Source: Papaver somniferum (Eukaryota; Streptophyta; Magnoliopsida; Ranunculales; Papaveraceae). From it: DNA of 64,000 bases. The notes below the pieces were generated by a model. It did no database searches and was not told where the DNA came from. It saw only the letters and a program-made list of their open reading frames with translations. The position numbers and the translations under genes were made by a program. Below, one piece after another: positions 1 to 11,290 of this stretch; position 1 is the stretch's first letter; the number at the start of each line of letters is the position of its first letter. The DNA lies in assembly GCF_003573695.1 (NCBI RefSeq), contig NC_039362.1, positions 199,060,585 through 199,124,584 on the forward strand. The letters are read 5' to 3'.

Positions 1-1086
1 ATCATGCATCTTGATTCGAACACTACCAATCCCGATCACCCTGCAAGTATGATTATTCCCCATACGTACTTCTCCAACAAACTTCTCGAAGCTTGAGAAC
101 CAGTCCCGATGAGGACATATGTGATAAGTAGCACCAGAATCTAGTACCCATGTACCGTCAGTTACGATACAAGTTGATGGTGTCACAGTCAGTGAAAAAT
201 CCGAAGCTACATCTGAATCATCACTTTCCTTAGCAATGTTCACCTCGGTCTTGTTTTTATCTCCTTCTCTATCTTTACGCTTGGTACAATCCTTAGCCCA
301 ATGGCCAAAGTCATGACACCATGCACATTCATCCTTCTGCAGACGCGCTCTTGACTTTGAACGCCCTTTCACTTTACCACGATCACCATTCTTCTTTCTC
401 CTGTCTGTTGAACGACCTCTTGCAAGAAGCAAGTCACTGTTAGCTTCACTTGACAGGTCTTCACGGTCCATCTTCCTGAACTCCTCACTACACAATGTTG
501 TAGTGACCTTAGCGTATGTCATCTTATCCTTTCCATGCATTAAAGCCTTAATAACGGGTCATACCTTTCAGGAAGAGAGTTTATCAGACACAAATCTTGT
601 TCCTCGTCGTTGATCTTCTCATCATAGTTAACTAACTCAGCAAGAAATTTATTATATGAATCCAGGTGCTCTGTTAGAGTTTCACCTTTCTTCATGTTAT
701 AGCGATACAAATTTCTCTTAAGATGTATCCTATTAGCCACGTTCTTCACAAGGTACTCCTTCTCTAGCTTTTCCCAGAGATCCTTAGCTGAAGTCTCGTG
801 TTGATAATTAACTCTTACTGACGTTGCTAAACACCCACGAATCGAATCCAGACATAATTTATTCATCTTGTTCCACTGCTTGTCAGGCATCTCCGTTGGC
901 CGACCTTCTAGAGCTTCTTCTAGGTCAAGATAAACCAAAGTTATTGGTTCCGGTGAACTTTTCAACCTTCAGTTTTGATCTATGAGAATGCAGTATTTAT
1001 TCTTTTGTTTCTTTATCTTTACTTGTGGACTCCGAATGTTCTCCTAAAGGATCTTTCGGATCAATTGGATCTTTCCCGTCAACCAT
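1..1086 (-). pseudogene. Copia gag and start of protease, frameshifted
   Basis: A gag ATG can be placed at 1086 (reading MVDGKDPIDPKD), but an in-frame stop follows within about 35 codons, and part of the usual gag N-terminus is missing before the segment at 965. From 965 to 540 the UBN2-type gag core is open (DLWEKLEKEYL, NLYRYNMKKGETL, SLPERYDPLL). A one-base shift at about 545 moves the frame, which then continues through basic residues to a CCHC zinc knuckle, CAWCHDFGHWAKDC, at about 327-286, and to the Copia protease motif WVLDSGATYHIC near 155-120. The product would be the nucleocapsid-forming and polyprotein-cleaving part of a retroelement. At least two lesions make it non-functional. 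Family assignment is secure from the knuckle and DSGA motif. Confidence 0.85.
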
Positions 1087-1210
1087 TGTTCACAAAGAAC
1101 CAAATATAGATAAAAACTAAACTTTGAGATCAGAATTACCTCAAAAAACTTCAGAAAAAATACTCCCGCTGTAATATTATGAATACCGAAAATTCCAAGA
1201 ACCTAACCCG

Positions 1211-1224
1211 AGCTCTTGATGCCA
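1211..1224 (-). other. Primer binding site of the left Copia element
   Basis: The minus strand reads TGGCATCAAGAGCT directly beside the LTR. It resembles the initiator-methionine tRNA site TGGTATCAGAGC used by most plant Copia elements, with two or three changes. Confidence 0.65.
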
Positions 1225-1226
1225 AT

Positions 1227-1700
1227 TGTTGCGCTAAAACCCTGCGGAAGCGATTTGCACAGCTACACAATGGTACTCCAAATATTGCAAAGAACACAAA
1301 GTAGAAAAGAAAAGAGACAAGAATTTAACGAGGTTGAATCCTCGGGAAAAATAAGAGATTTATATATTATCGTTTGGGAGAAAACATATAAACCCTAAGT
1401 GAGAAAGAAGAATTTTTGGTGTAATTTTCTAGGTTCTCTACTAGGCTATTTATATGGGTACATTACTTAGCCTACAAGACTAAGGTTTCATAACTTGTCC
1501 ACAAAGTTCCTAGAATTTAGGATCAAGTAAACCAATTAAGAGTTATGATAAAACTATTAAACCTAATCCTAACTCATAACCGATTAAAATAGGGTTTATC
1601 CCAATCTTTGGTCCACCAACTAAGTTTGGTGAGAGTTATCTAAAAGACCTCCATCACGGACCTGACCCATATCCAAGAAATAGTACCCAGTCAACTACAT
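1227..1700 (-). repeat. 5' LTR of the left Copia element
   Basis: The inner boundary is fixed by the TG at 1227 next to the primer site. The outer end is inferred from a possible terminal CA near 1700 just before receptor-like-protein sequence. An AT-rich stretch with TATA-like sequence lies at about 1360-1390. No second copy is present in the window to confirm the limits. Confidence 0.6.
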
Positions 1701-1735
1701 CCTCAGAATCTAAACCCTCTCGAGGAAAATCGAAC

Positions 1736-3195
1736 TTATCTTGTGATATTGCCACAGAGTTTAGACATGGGAGGCCCACATAATCCAACATTTCCTTCGA
1801 ACGAGTTTTCTTGGAAAGTTAGGAACTGAGGGCCTGATGGGATCTTTCCCTCAAGTTTGTTGAAGGAGAGATTCAAGACAGCAAGCGATGACAACTGTGC
1901 CAATTTGGATGGGATATCTCCGGATAACTTGTTCTGAGAGACGTCTAATGACTCAAGTTGCGTGATGTTCCCGATAGTCGATGGGATTGGACCTGTAAAT
2001 GCATTTCTTGAGAAGTTGAGGCCACGGAGTAACCAAAGATTTCCAATTATTTTGGGTATCTCTCCTCCAAATTCATTATCTGAGAAGTTAATGATTGTAT
2101 AAGCTGTTAAAATCTTCTCCAATTCCATGTCCAATCCTTTGTTTATAACGGCCATTGTGTCTGGGTAAATTTTGTCAGAGAAGCTCAATATCTGACCCTG
2201 ATAGTAATATTCAGATTCTTCTCCGTAAACCATCATGGCCTTCCATGTTGAAAAACATTCTTCAGATAGAATACCAGAAAACTTATTAGAAGAGATGTCG
2301 ATAATCTGTAACAGTGGTAAGTTACACGCCGTTCCTTTATTTCCAAATGGACAATAAAATCTGTTAGACCGCAACATGAGAACACGCAACTGTGACATAT
2401 TCCCTAACCAGGAAGGGAAAGTACCACTTAGTCGATTGATTCCAACGTCTAAGAACTTTAGCGCTTTACAATTGGCAAGAGATCTTGGTAGCTGCCCTGA
2501 TAATCTGTTTGCACTGAGATCAAGTGTCTCCAGATCACAAGCTTCTGGAAATGCATCGGGTATAAATCCATGGAAGTTGTTTCCTCTTAAATTTAACACT
2601 TTGAGGTTTGTACTATTCCCAAGACATGGGGTATTAGTCCACTCAATTTGTTGTTTGACAGATCAAGAAACTCAAGGCAATCCGCTTTGCATATGGACGC
2701 TGGGAGTTCTCCATTTATTTGATTATTCGAAAGAGAGAAGAACATATTCATATCCGAGAAGTATGCAGAAATATTTGGGATCAAGGAAGAGAGATAGTTG
2801 AATGAGTAATCCAAATAACTGTTATGTTTAGATGGTAAGAGCAGGTTATTTCCTTGAAGCTTGTTGGAATGGAGATCGAGATCATTTAAGGATTTAAAAC
2901 TGTTCATAGGCCAGGGTTGATCGGGATCCTCGAAAAAGTTGAGAGAAAGATTTAAGGTACTGAGACTCCCATTGCCGATCTTCCAAATCCATTTGGGTAT
3001 TTTCCCATGGATTTGATTGTTTGAAAGGTCTAGGATCGACAGTTCCGGATATTTCAGAAGTATTCTTGGAATTTGTATAAGGTTACACGAACCGAATCTC
3101 AATGACTTGACTTGTGGAAATAATGCTATATTACCAGTGGTAACATATATCGATAATCCGATACCCGAGAGATCTAGATACGCAAGATTATTCAT
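1736..3195 (-). pseudogene. Receptor-like protein (LRR), C-terminal half, frameshifted
   Basis: The minus strand encodes a run of plant extracellular leucine-rich repeats of the LxxLxxLxLxxNxLxGxIP type. It includes the capping region after the last repeats (NSFEGNVGLCGPPMSKLCGN), as in the RLP family of membrane receptors for defence and development. Two frames cover it: 3195-2593 and 2599-1736. They join with no missing residues if one base is restored at about 2612 (the expected GNSTNLKVLNLRG reads GIVQTSKC-stop). After the cap the frame stops at 1736, so the usual transmembrane helix and short cytoplasmic tail are absent. Residues at the start (MNNLAYLDLSG) lie mid-repeat, so this is not a real N-terminus. 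The missing front fits the fragment at 13145-13906. Confidence 0.88.
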
Positions 3196-3196
3196 C

Positions 3197-3394
3197 TAAA
3201 GACTTAAAGGCCTAGATAAATAAAGCTCCCACGTTGAATGGTGAGGAAATACTCCCTTCCTATCCGCCGAAATAGGACTTTTTTGAGTTTTGTGAAACGA
3301 GAATTTTAGTGAGACACTTGGCAACTTATGATTGGTTTAAAATTCGGAAAACCAAAAATAAAAGGAAACCAAATTCAATTTAGAATTCATAACG
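3197..3394. repeat. Dispersed repeat, copy 1
   Basis: This stretch matches 12413-12634 in the same orientation. Shared blocks include AAGACTTAA, CTAAAGCTCCCAC (one variant base) and TTTTTTGAGTTTTGTGAAAC, followed by ATTGGTTTAAA and AATTCAATTT. It begins exactly where the receptor-like-protein fragment stops being readable. It could be an old terminal repeat of a larger insertion that split that gene, or duplicated flanking DNA. I could not settle which. Confidence 0.6.
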
Positions 3395-4690
3395 TGAGAA
3401 TTTGGAATTCCTTTTGACGTGACAATTGTTTATTTGAGGTGCTAAAGTTGATTGGATTTCCTATTCCGAGTTGACGGTGTTTTTTATGCAGTCTTTTATA
3501 TAAGAAACGAGCATGCATCCAGACTTTTCCGTAGCTAAGATTTTGGCAGGAACCAGTTCTCAATAAGTAAACCTTGACCCTTATGTTTTCTTCATGTTAT
3601 CCTATTCTATATTTTTGCATCCTAACCCTTTTGTTTTAATTTTGTTTTAAAACTAAAGAGGCAATCAACTCAAAGCTAGGAGTCAAATTGTATATGAAGC
3701 TAAAACTATAGTTTACGCTATCTGTCTATCATAGTACGTGTGTTGCATTAGCGTAGCACATCTTTTTAAAGCATGCCGTTATACACAGGGACTGAACATA
3801 TTTGTGTTGTTTCATACACCTTAATCAGTTGTTTGATTCTTCTTTCTTTTCTCCAGAACCCTAGTTGATTGGCCTTCCTAGCTTCAGTCCTTTGCTGCAG
3901 TCCTTGATATAGATCGGCGGGATTGCCATTAAGAATAATGGCAGGCTTGTACAAGCTCTGTAAGAAATAAAAATTCTCAAATTTAATGATTAAGAAAGAA
4001 AGACAAGACGATGGAAAACCAACTTTTAGAATTTGATCCGATAAATCCTAAACTTTAATATCGTTGTATTTATAAACTTCCAAATTTTATAATATGTGTT
4101 TACTCTACCAATTAAGGTGTACTAATGGTTTTGCTATTTACGCATTCTTAGTAGCTTGAAGCAAGAGTTAAGGGGTCAGGATGGTAGAGAATTGGGTCAT
4201 TCAACTGGGTCGACTGAATGCATACCCAAGATAGAATCTATCACAATGACTGTCGTATTAGTTAAAATTGTTCTACTGTTTGGTTTTTGCCAATGTTTTA
4301 TAGGTATAGACTGATCAGTGTTTGTTCAATATATAGCTAAACATGCCTTCTCCTATTGATACACCAGGACACGAATCGTTTACGAGCTTGCCTTCACTGG
4401 GGTCTGGATTATATGGTTTTGCAACTTGGGTTGTTGTGATAATCCAATGATTGGAAAGAAAATAATGGGTGGTTGACAAGTGCAATAGGTTAAATCTTAG
4501 TTTGATACCTTTTTCTGTTGTTATTAATGGTTAGTAGCTTATACTGTTAGGTGATGTTCATGAAGTGATCATACTATGTTTTTTTTCTTCAATTTTAGGT
4601 TCTGTTTTTTACAATGCAGGCAGGATTTGCAAAAGAGGAGAATTTGCTCACATCTTAATTCGCAAACCTGCTGCTCATACTTTTCAGGTG
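3395..4690. other. Non-coding, no recognised gene
   Basis: No ORF here resembles a known family. There is a TATA-like TTTTATATAAG near 3494 and an AT-rich background. The right part leads into the kinase relic and may be degenerate intron or upstream sequence of that gene. Confidence 0.4.
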
Positions 4691-4694
4691 TCCG

Positions 4695-4848
4695 ATTACT
4701 CTCAAGGATATCAAGTCAAGATATATCTTGCTTAATCCAGATTATCAAATTAAAGTAGAAGATTTCGGAACTCCAAATGTTTTATAAACAAAAGAAATGG
4801 ACTATGTATCAACATTGATTGCGGGGACGTACGGATACTTGGCTCCAT
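4695..4848 (+). pseudogene. Receptor-like kinase relic (subdomains VIb-VIII)
   Basis: One frame reads LKDIKSRYILLNPDYQIKV, then EDFGTPNVL, one TAA stop, then MDYVSTLIAGTYGYLAP. These are the catalytic loop (family form HRDIKxxNILL), the metal-binding DFG and the activation-segment end (GTxGYLAPE) of plant receptor-like serine/threonine kinases, in the right order and spacing. Changes are visible: the catalytic His-Arg pair is lost, the loop Asn is Tyr, and the APE Glu is replaced. Only about 50 codons survive, and nothing upstream or downstream continues the kinase fold. It was probably an LRR- or S-domain-type kinase exon; the subfamily cannot be told. Confidence 0.75.
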
Positions 4849-5062
4849 GCAACCGAAACTCCATACAAATTTTATTTTATGGAGAATGTAGCTTGACTAA
4901 ATAATATGTTCTGTCATTGAGTGTAATGGTCATGAAATTTAGGGGTTTTTCCCTCCAAGGATGGTTTGATATCTGTTAGGATGTAAATTCCGTTATGGTT
5001 TAAGCTAACGGTTTAATTAGTATTTAAACCGTTTGCATGATCCATTTGAATTGTCTTACAGA

Positions 5063-5211
5063 CAGGGACGGACCTACAGCTAGGCTAAAAGGGGGTTATA
5101 GTCCGGATAATTTTTTCAGTCCACAAGCCAAAAAATAAAAAGATTACTACTCGACCAAGACTTCTAGCCCGGGCCTTAAAAGGAAAATTATCCTTCCTGG
5201 ATTCGTACCTG
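5063..5211. mobile_element. Small hAT-type MITE, 149 bp
   Basis: The ends are CAGGGACGGA and, on the opposite strand, CAGGTACGAA, an imperfect terminal inverted repeat of the hAT type. Perfect 8-bp direct repeats CTTACAGA flank it at 5055-5062 and 5212-5219, the duplication length expected for hAT. There is no coding capacity. Confidence 0.75.
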
Positions 5212-5343
5212 CTTACAGACATACGATGCTGTAAAATTGTAGCAGTGCTTTATAATTTTTTGGAGTTGTCAAGACTGTTCCTAACTTGCTTTCATTCTTT
5301 CATGTGCGGGCGATACACTAAATCAATAAAAGGTAGTGATATT

Positions 5344-6296
5344 CAGGGACGGAGCTGTGTGTATTGTAGGGGAGGCGGTAGATTTCGAAAATCTCCATAA
5401 GTTGTAATTAATTTCCATTGTTTTTGGAAAAATATCCAATACCAGCCCATAAAATTAATTGTAAATATATTCAAGTTGACTGAGAGATATTTTACCCATT
5501 TGTCAAAATATAGGGATTACGTGGGGAGTGAGGATTAGTTCTGTTATCACGGGTTCTGTAAACCTAAACATTCATGTATTCAAGTTATGGTTTATATCAC
5601 ATGCGTTTCTTTTTAGTTTATTTGCTTTAAGAGACGTGGGTATATATGTTAGTTACAGAGAAGAATTAATGAAAGTGAACTAGATCAAGAAGAAAGTGAC
5701 CGTCTTGAAGGTATTAATTTTACTCCTTTTTGTTAATTTTCATAATTGAACTGGATTGCTTTCTTTCAAAATTTAAAAGCTAGCGTTTGTTTGTTTATTT
5801 ATAGTAATTGATTGATTTGTTTATGGCTTTGTAATTTGTTAATTTCCCCTTTGTTTTGGTACTCTCTGTTTAACAGTACACAAGAACTAATCCAGTTTAC
5901 TGTAGGTACGCACAAAGACATGTACATATGATATGGACGGGAATAAAGATGAAAATTAATACTTTTCACCTAGAAAGGTAAGCATTTTAATGCTTGTATT
6001 TGTTGTGTGTTTCAATTTTTATTTTTATGCTAATAGCCAAGCATCAAATTATTCGAGAAAAAAATTAGTGATTTGCAACATGATCCGGGGTTGCGTCCCC
6101 AAGTGTGGGAATACGATGCATACAGCATATAGCATTTCAGCGAGGTTAGACGAACATATATTGCAGCCTGTCCATATTAGCCTAAGCTTTTAACGTACCT
6201 GCTATTTGATACAGTGGTTTAGTTTATTTCCATCATAATTAGTGTAAACCGAAAAATTATCTTCGCCCTCTGCACAAAATCCTGGCTCCGTCCCTG
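5344..6296. mobile_element. Non-autonomous hAT-type element, 953 bp
   Basis: The left end CAGGGACGGAGC is mirrored at the right end (GCTCCGTCCCTG, ending 6296). Flanking 8-mers GTGATATT (5336-5343) and GTGATATA (6297-6304) agree at seven of eight bases, as expected for an older hAT duplication. No transposase ORF is visible; the interior is AT-rich. The ends resemble those of the 149-bp element 130 bp upstream, so both may have been moved by one transposase source. Confidence 0.8.
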
Positions 6297-6504
6297 GTGA
6301 TATAGATTCATAGTCTTGAGATTTTCATGTCATGCAAAAGTAAGTGGTTTAACATTCAGCCCATTGAATATGTTGGGGTATAACTACAATCTATGGAGTG
6401 AACCATGGAGATGTATGTGTCTATGTGATAGTATTATTTAATGCAGGGTCTTACAGTATTGAATTTGCTGATGTTATTATTTAATCTTTTGGTTTAGTCG
6501 TATC

Positions 6505-6805
6505 TTTTATGTAATAATAAGATCTTGCTTAATTGACTAAGGCTGATTAACTAACTTGGGTTAAAGTACTGTATGTATAGTACTTCATGTCGTACAACTA
6601 AAGAGAAATGGGGAGGGTGTTCTGTTACTTTCTCTTAATTGAATTTTACAAAATTTATGATGACTATTTATAGTCATTCATTGAGAATAGTTTGTTGACA
6701 CGTCATAATCTTATGTGTCATTATTACAAATGATCCTTAATGGTTAAGGTCAGTTAATGTTTATCTTCTTGTCAGTGGATCAGCCACCAATATCTTTACA
6801 CAACA
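6505..6805 (-). repeat. 3' LTR of the 6.5-12.0 kb Copia element
   Basis: About 95% alike by eye to 11717-12024. The outermost TG/CA pair is damaged (TC in place of TG on the plus strand, or a two-base loss). The adjoining internal bases, read on the minus strand, form the polypurine tract. Confidence 0.88.
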
Positions 6806-6820
6806 GTCTCCCTTGGATGA
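6806..6820 (-). other. Polypurine tract of the same Copia element
   Basis: The minus strand reads ATCCAAGGGAGAC immediately before the LTR start TGTTGTG. This is the normal position of the plus-strand primer for reverse transcription. Confidence 0.65.
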
Positions 6821-6954
6821 TCCGCCTTCTAGAACGTTGTCTCATTAAAAATCTTGTCGGTAAAATCCAGTGGGACAAAATTCATTCAAAGAGTACGACA
6901 TCGGTAGCTTCAAAGTGATGATGCTAGTTGCACATTTTCTCCCGTCGTCGAAAT

Positions 6955-7440
6955 CGCGTCAGGAAAACCATTTAGGAAAAACCTGAACTTAGAGTGAGGT
7001 TGGTCACCGTCATGAAGTGCTTCCTCTGTCAAAGTTGCGTCAGGAAAACCATTTAGGACAAAACCTGAACACCGGCATCAGGAAAACCACTTGGGATAAA
7101 ACCTTAGCGCCGAGAAATACTTCCATCATCAAAAATTGCGTTAGAAAAACCACTTGGGACAAAACCTGAACGCCTGCGTCAGGAAAACCACTTGGGGACA
7201 AAACCTGAACGCTTGTGCCAGGAAAACCGCTTGGGACAAAACCTGACCACCAAAATTCAGAATAATGCTGACGTCGAAGAGCATGTTGCCTCGTTAAAAA
7301 CCTTGTCTGGAAAACCACGTGGGACAAAACCAGACCAAAGGAAAAGAGTACAACGGACGTCGCCCAATGACAATGCTGGATACGCATATGCTGCCTCGTT
7401 AAAACCTTGACAAGAAAAACCCATGGGGACAAAACCTTGA
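6955..7440 (-). repeat. Minisatellite-like tract in the Copia 3' region
   Basis: About eight imperfect units of 33-37 bp share AGGAAAACCACTTGGGAC followed by AAAACCTGAACGCC on the plus strand, starting near 6957, 7029, 7076, 7141, 7176, 7215, 7305 and 7410. The last two units also carry the GCCTCGTTAAAACCTTG phrase. As I recall, this phrase is common in the untranslated 3' part of many plant Copia elements. The tract opens spurious reading frames on both strands; these are not genes. Confidence 0.7.
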
Positions 7441-7974
7441 TGAAGGAAAAAGAGTACAACGCGTTTAAGTGTAGCCTATGATTCTACAAGTCCACTCCCC
7501 CTGAAGCATGAATTCTTAAAGCGGTTGGTGGTGTGGACATTTTACAGCCTTTAGAAAAACTGCTTTACTAAGTTCAGTTCATGGAGGATTGACTGCCAGA
7601 TTTTGCGCCGGGTGAACAATCGACATTGTACACCTCGCATTTAAATCCTCCATCGTTGCACACCAAATTCATTTTTCCGCTTCAACTTCAGGCATAACAA
7701 TGAAAGGCCTTTTTTAAACTCATAAATACCGTAGAATCAATTTCAGCCTCAAAAAGTATAACCTGCAAAACAAAAGTTAGAAACACAACAAGATAATGCA
7801 TGCATTATATTTGTATATGGCACTTCTGGACCACAAAGTATTATTTCTACGTAGGTATCAGATTGATCAATCACTTCCCACTTTTGGGAATCACATTGTA
7901 ATGGTGCTAATGTTAGTAGCACAATAAGTATTACCAGTATCAAACATTAGATACTTTAGTCTGTGCTAACATAC

Positions 7975-10900
7975 TCTCGAACTTCTGGCCGAGAAATATT
8001 TTAATTACAACGAGATCTCAAAATTTAGTTCAAGCGTGGATTTTAGCGCTATTAGGTGCTCGTTAAGAGGCCAAGGATAATCCTATCAACTTATCCGGAA
8101 TTTAGTCATTCTTCAACAATTCAAAACACACAAAGGATTGTTCACAAAAATCTTCATTTCTAACTGGTGATTATGACTTGATTTCAAGCCTCACATAGTT
8201 CATAAAGTCAGGTGGCTGCCTGAGTTGGAAACTCAAATCCTTCATGGATTCATTACATTCACTAGTCCTAACAAGATGCAATATGAGTCCTTCATGGAAT
8301 ACCACGCTAAAGTGCATCTATATTAGGAGAATACTGTTTGTTTTACAGAATCAATCCTGGGGGGTTCAGCAGGAAAAACCCTTAAATCGCACCTTGAGCG
8401 ATTATATTACTCTCTCTGCGCTTCATCTCAAACATCAACCTGTAATATTCAGGCCTCATGAATTTTACGGTGTGAGTTGGATCCGATCTTTAGCGCTTTT
8501 TGGAGAGATTTCATCCTCTACCTTATTTTGAGGGGAATAGACTATATGCCTATAAATCACGATGTCGATGTTCCTCTGCAGAGGGGTACATAACCACTAT
8601 TGTAAATAGATAATCGACAATCATATACAATCTAACACATTCTCTAGTACACTTAATAAAAGTTTCACGGACTGGTACCAGCGCCACTTCAGGGGCATTA
8701 TCATCTCCTCATTTTCAATGAGGGGTTTCAAACTTAGAGAATGCGGATCATATTTTGATAGTCTCCACGAGAACTATCTGTAGTCTCTCTTCAAGAGTAC
8801 TACATATTAGAAAAGTGATTGGACTCTCTTTTGAGAGGCATATATATGAGGCAGTTATTCAGGCCTCAAGCGTGTTTGAATACACGACTTGGTCATTGCG
8901 AGATGCATGATTTAACCTGCTGTGACAACTTCTTGTGTCTACATCCTCAAGCAAATGACAAACAAAAGTTTCCAAGAGCTACTGCAGTTATTCGTTTTAA
9001 TCATGAGTAATCTCCAACACCTCAATTACATCCAATATCTTGGTGTGACAAAACAAATGAGATGTTTCACGCCAATTCTAGTGGCAGCCGAACTTTCTTT
9101 GATCAGGATAAAAACTTAATCGGATAACCTATTTAAATGTCGACATTGCTTACTGCAACCTTTAGGTGGTGCATGTCATCTCCATGACTTCAAAGGAAAG
9201 CCCTTAAATTTGTCGACATAATACTTTCCATCTTCAGGTGACAGTCTTTCTCCCCTGGTTAGGAAGAGAAAACCTTTTAGGTTATCATAATTTTCACCAT
9301 CCTTTTATGGTGACGTTTATCCCCCTGACTAAAGTGGGAGAACCTTAAAGGTTATCAACCCTACTCTTGCCGAACTTCTGGTGGCGGGTTGTCATGCCAA
9401 CTTCTGGTGGCATTTTAGTTTTCCTGATCATGGCGGAAACATTACTATCTCATTTCTGGAAACTTCTGGTTCCATAATTGCCTGATTTTCAAAAGAAATT
9501 CTGCTCATGATAGATTTTGGGTGTTAATTAAACCACACAATAAGTGTCCCAAATACAACTGCAGTCTAGACAAAAGATGAGTCATTTCACGTCGTTCCTT
9601 GTAACGTCTTACTTCCTCCCCCTAACGGCGGGAATACAGTCTCATCTTCAATAAGACATTACCTGCACATGGTTTTAAATGTCTTCTGAATCGAAACCAA
9701 CATATATAGCTAGGTGACGTTATCGAACAAATACGTGAGTTGTAAGGTTGCTTCCCAAGATATAATTGATGGTAAATAGTTGGTCGAGCAATAAACTAAA
9801 GATGCTTTAAATAAAGAACTCAACTAGATCATGTCGAGTGCGCACATGTGCCAACTATATGCTCGATATAACACCAACTGAAGGCAAAGCATCAAAGCCT
9901 ATCAATTTACCACCAAGATAAATGGACTTAAGTGGAAAGTCCAAAATGGATACACAACCACAAGATTTGTACAAACAGTTCGGAAAAATCTAACATTACG
10001 TGTTAATATAACAAGAGACCATTTAGTAGATGCGTCTATCAATACATTAAAGTATTGAAATAATTGTCCATATTGCAGGGTGAATAAATCCTGCAATTTC
10101 CACCTTGAATCCTTTCTAGGAGTTAATGTTGGTGATTCAGTAATGGGTTACCATAATGTTAATGTTAATGCAATTTAACAACCAATTGTCTCAGGGACCA
10201 ATAACACAATTTACATCCTTATCTAATAGAAGCTTCAGATTCTGTAAAGGATGTCCATGAGCACTTTGAATCGTCTACTCATCTTGGTAGAACTTTGGTG
10301 TCCATACTGATCATGCCTGAGCATGAATAATTCAAGGGTCATTAAACTTCTGGCTAATGACAACATGGAACTCGACTATTCGAATTTTCCTATGGCACAC
10401 CCCATAAAAGAAAGCCTTATGTTTCTTTAAGATGTGTTTCTGGCACAAAAACATATGAAGTAACAAAATACTCCATAAAAATGCTCGTTTGTCGTTTCAA
10501 GGTGGTAACGCCAAATATTCTCAAAAACTCAACAGATTCTTCAGGAATCCGGAATATTATAAGGCGTTAATAAAGATGACTGTTATACCACCAAAATGAT
10601 ACACGCTCTTCCGGAGCCGTTTATCATATTGTTCGAACCCGAAATGGCATTTCACATTTCCCAAAACCTCTACAAGGTTACAGAAATTGTTCGAAAAATT
10701 TGTGTTTGTTGGTCCCTTGTTTAGAGACAAATATCTCTATCGTTTATTTAAAATGGATAGATTGTTTCAGGAATCCATATCCGATGTCACAGTTGGACGA
10801 GAGACATACATTAATAAGTCATTAACAATATCATTACGTAACCATGGGCTACTTCGGGAACCCAAAGACCACTTCTGGAGTCTAATATGATTTTTACAGG

Positions 10901-11290
10901 AAACCAAAAATTACATGTTGGACTGCTTCTGGAGTCGGAAACATCTCATGGATTGCTTCGGGAATCTATTACTTACAAAAAATAAGCAAAGAAAACAAAC
11001 AAAACTTAAAACAAAGGATAAACATCAAAACACATATGGTACTAATACAATAACAATAAATCTCCAATTTCGTCACCTTCATAGTCAACGAAATATTAAT
11101 TTACAAGTGTACAAATGGATACACTCTTTTATGGAAAAGTTTCCTACTTGGTCACTTCAGGGACCGCAAATAGGAACGACTAGCACTTTTATAACGGGTC
11201 ACTTCTGGGAACAAAGGGCTAGCGGACCGTGCCTTTTTTATCCATACTATACTAAACGAAATTCCATCTTCTGGTGGAATTGTTTCAAAA
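7975..11290. repeat. Dispersed short hairpins with shared loop CTTC(T/A/G)GG
   Basis: At least nine short inverted repeats have different arms but nearly the same 8-base centre, usually ACTTCTGG on the plus strand. Examples: ATGCCA/TGGCAT at 9394-9413; GGAA/TTCC at 9458-9473; GTCATTA/TAATGAC at 10338-10361; GACT/AGTC at 10921-10936; GATT/AATC at 10951-10966; GGTC/GACC at 11150-11165; AATTCCA/TGGAATT at 11260-11281; TCTCG/CGAGA at 7975-7994. Further hairpins with other loops lie between them (for example TCACCAT/ATGGTGA near 9293). The tract replaces what should be readable Copia pol. The function or origin is unknown. Confidence 0.7.
9902..10096 (-). pseudogene. Copia integrase core remnant
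   Basis: A 64-codon minus-strand frame contains YFNVLIDASTKWSLVIL, which matches the first part of the Copia integrase catalytic core (a Phe/Val-Leu-Ile-Asp-Ala-Ser-Thr pattern around the first catalytic Asp). It ends without the second Asp or the Glu. It is the only clear pol trace in the element and fixes its orientation. Confidence 0.7.

Larger units (their letters stand above)
1..1700 (-). mobile_element. Ty1-copia LTR retrotransposon, 5' part only
   Basis: Reading the minus strand from 1700 down, the order is LTR, initiator-tRNA-like primer site, untranslated leader, gag with zinc knuckle, then the beginning of protease, where the window ends. This is the Copia order. The rest of pol and the other LTR lie outside the window, so the far target duplication cannot be tested. 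It sits directly beside the 3' end of the receptor-like protein fragment and may have truncated that gene. The outer boundary near 1700 is a guess from a CA end (rc TG) and is uncertain by tens of bases. Confidence 0.85.

Noticed and set aside
5065..5211. SINE with 10-bp target duplication CTTACAGACA
   Set aside because: No A-tail or polymerase III boxes; with the CAGG ends included in the element the duplication is exactly 8 bp, which fits hAT better.
7040..7459. 139-codon minus-strand ORF
   Set aside because: Translation of the minisatellite in the Copia 3' region; internal repeats reflect the DNA units.
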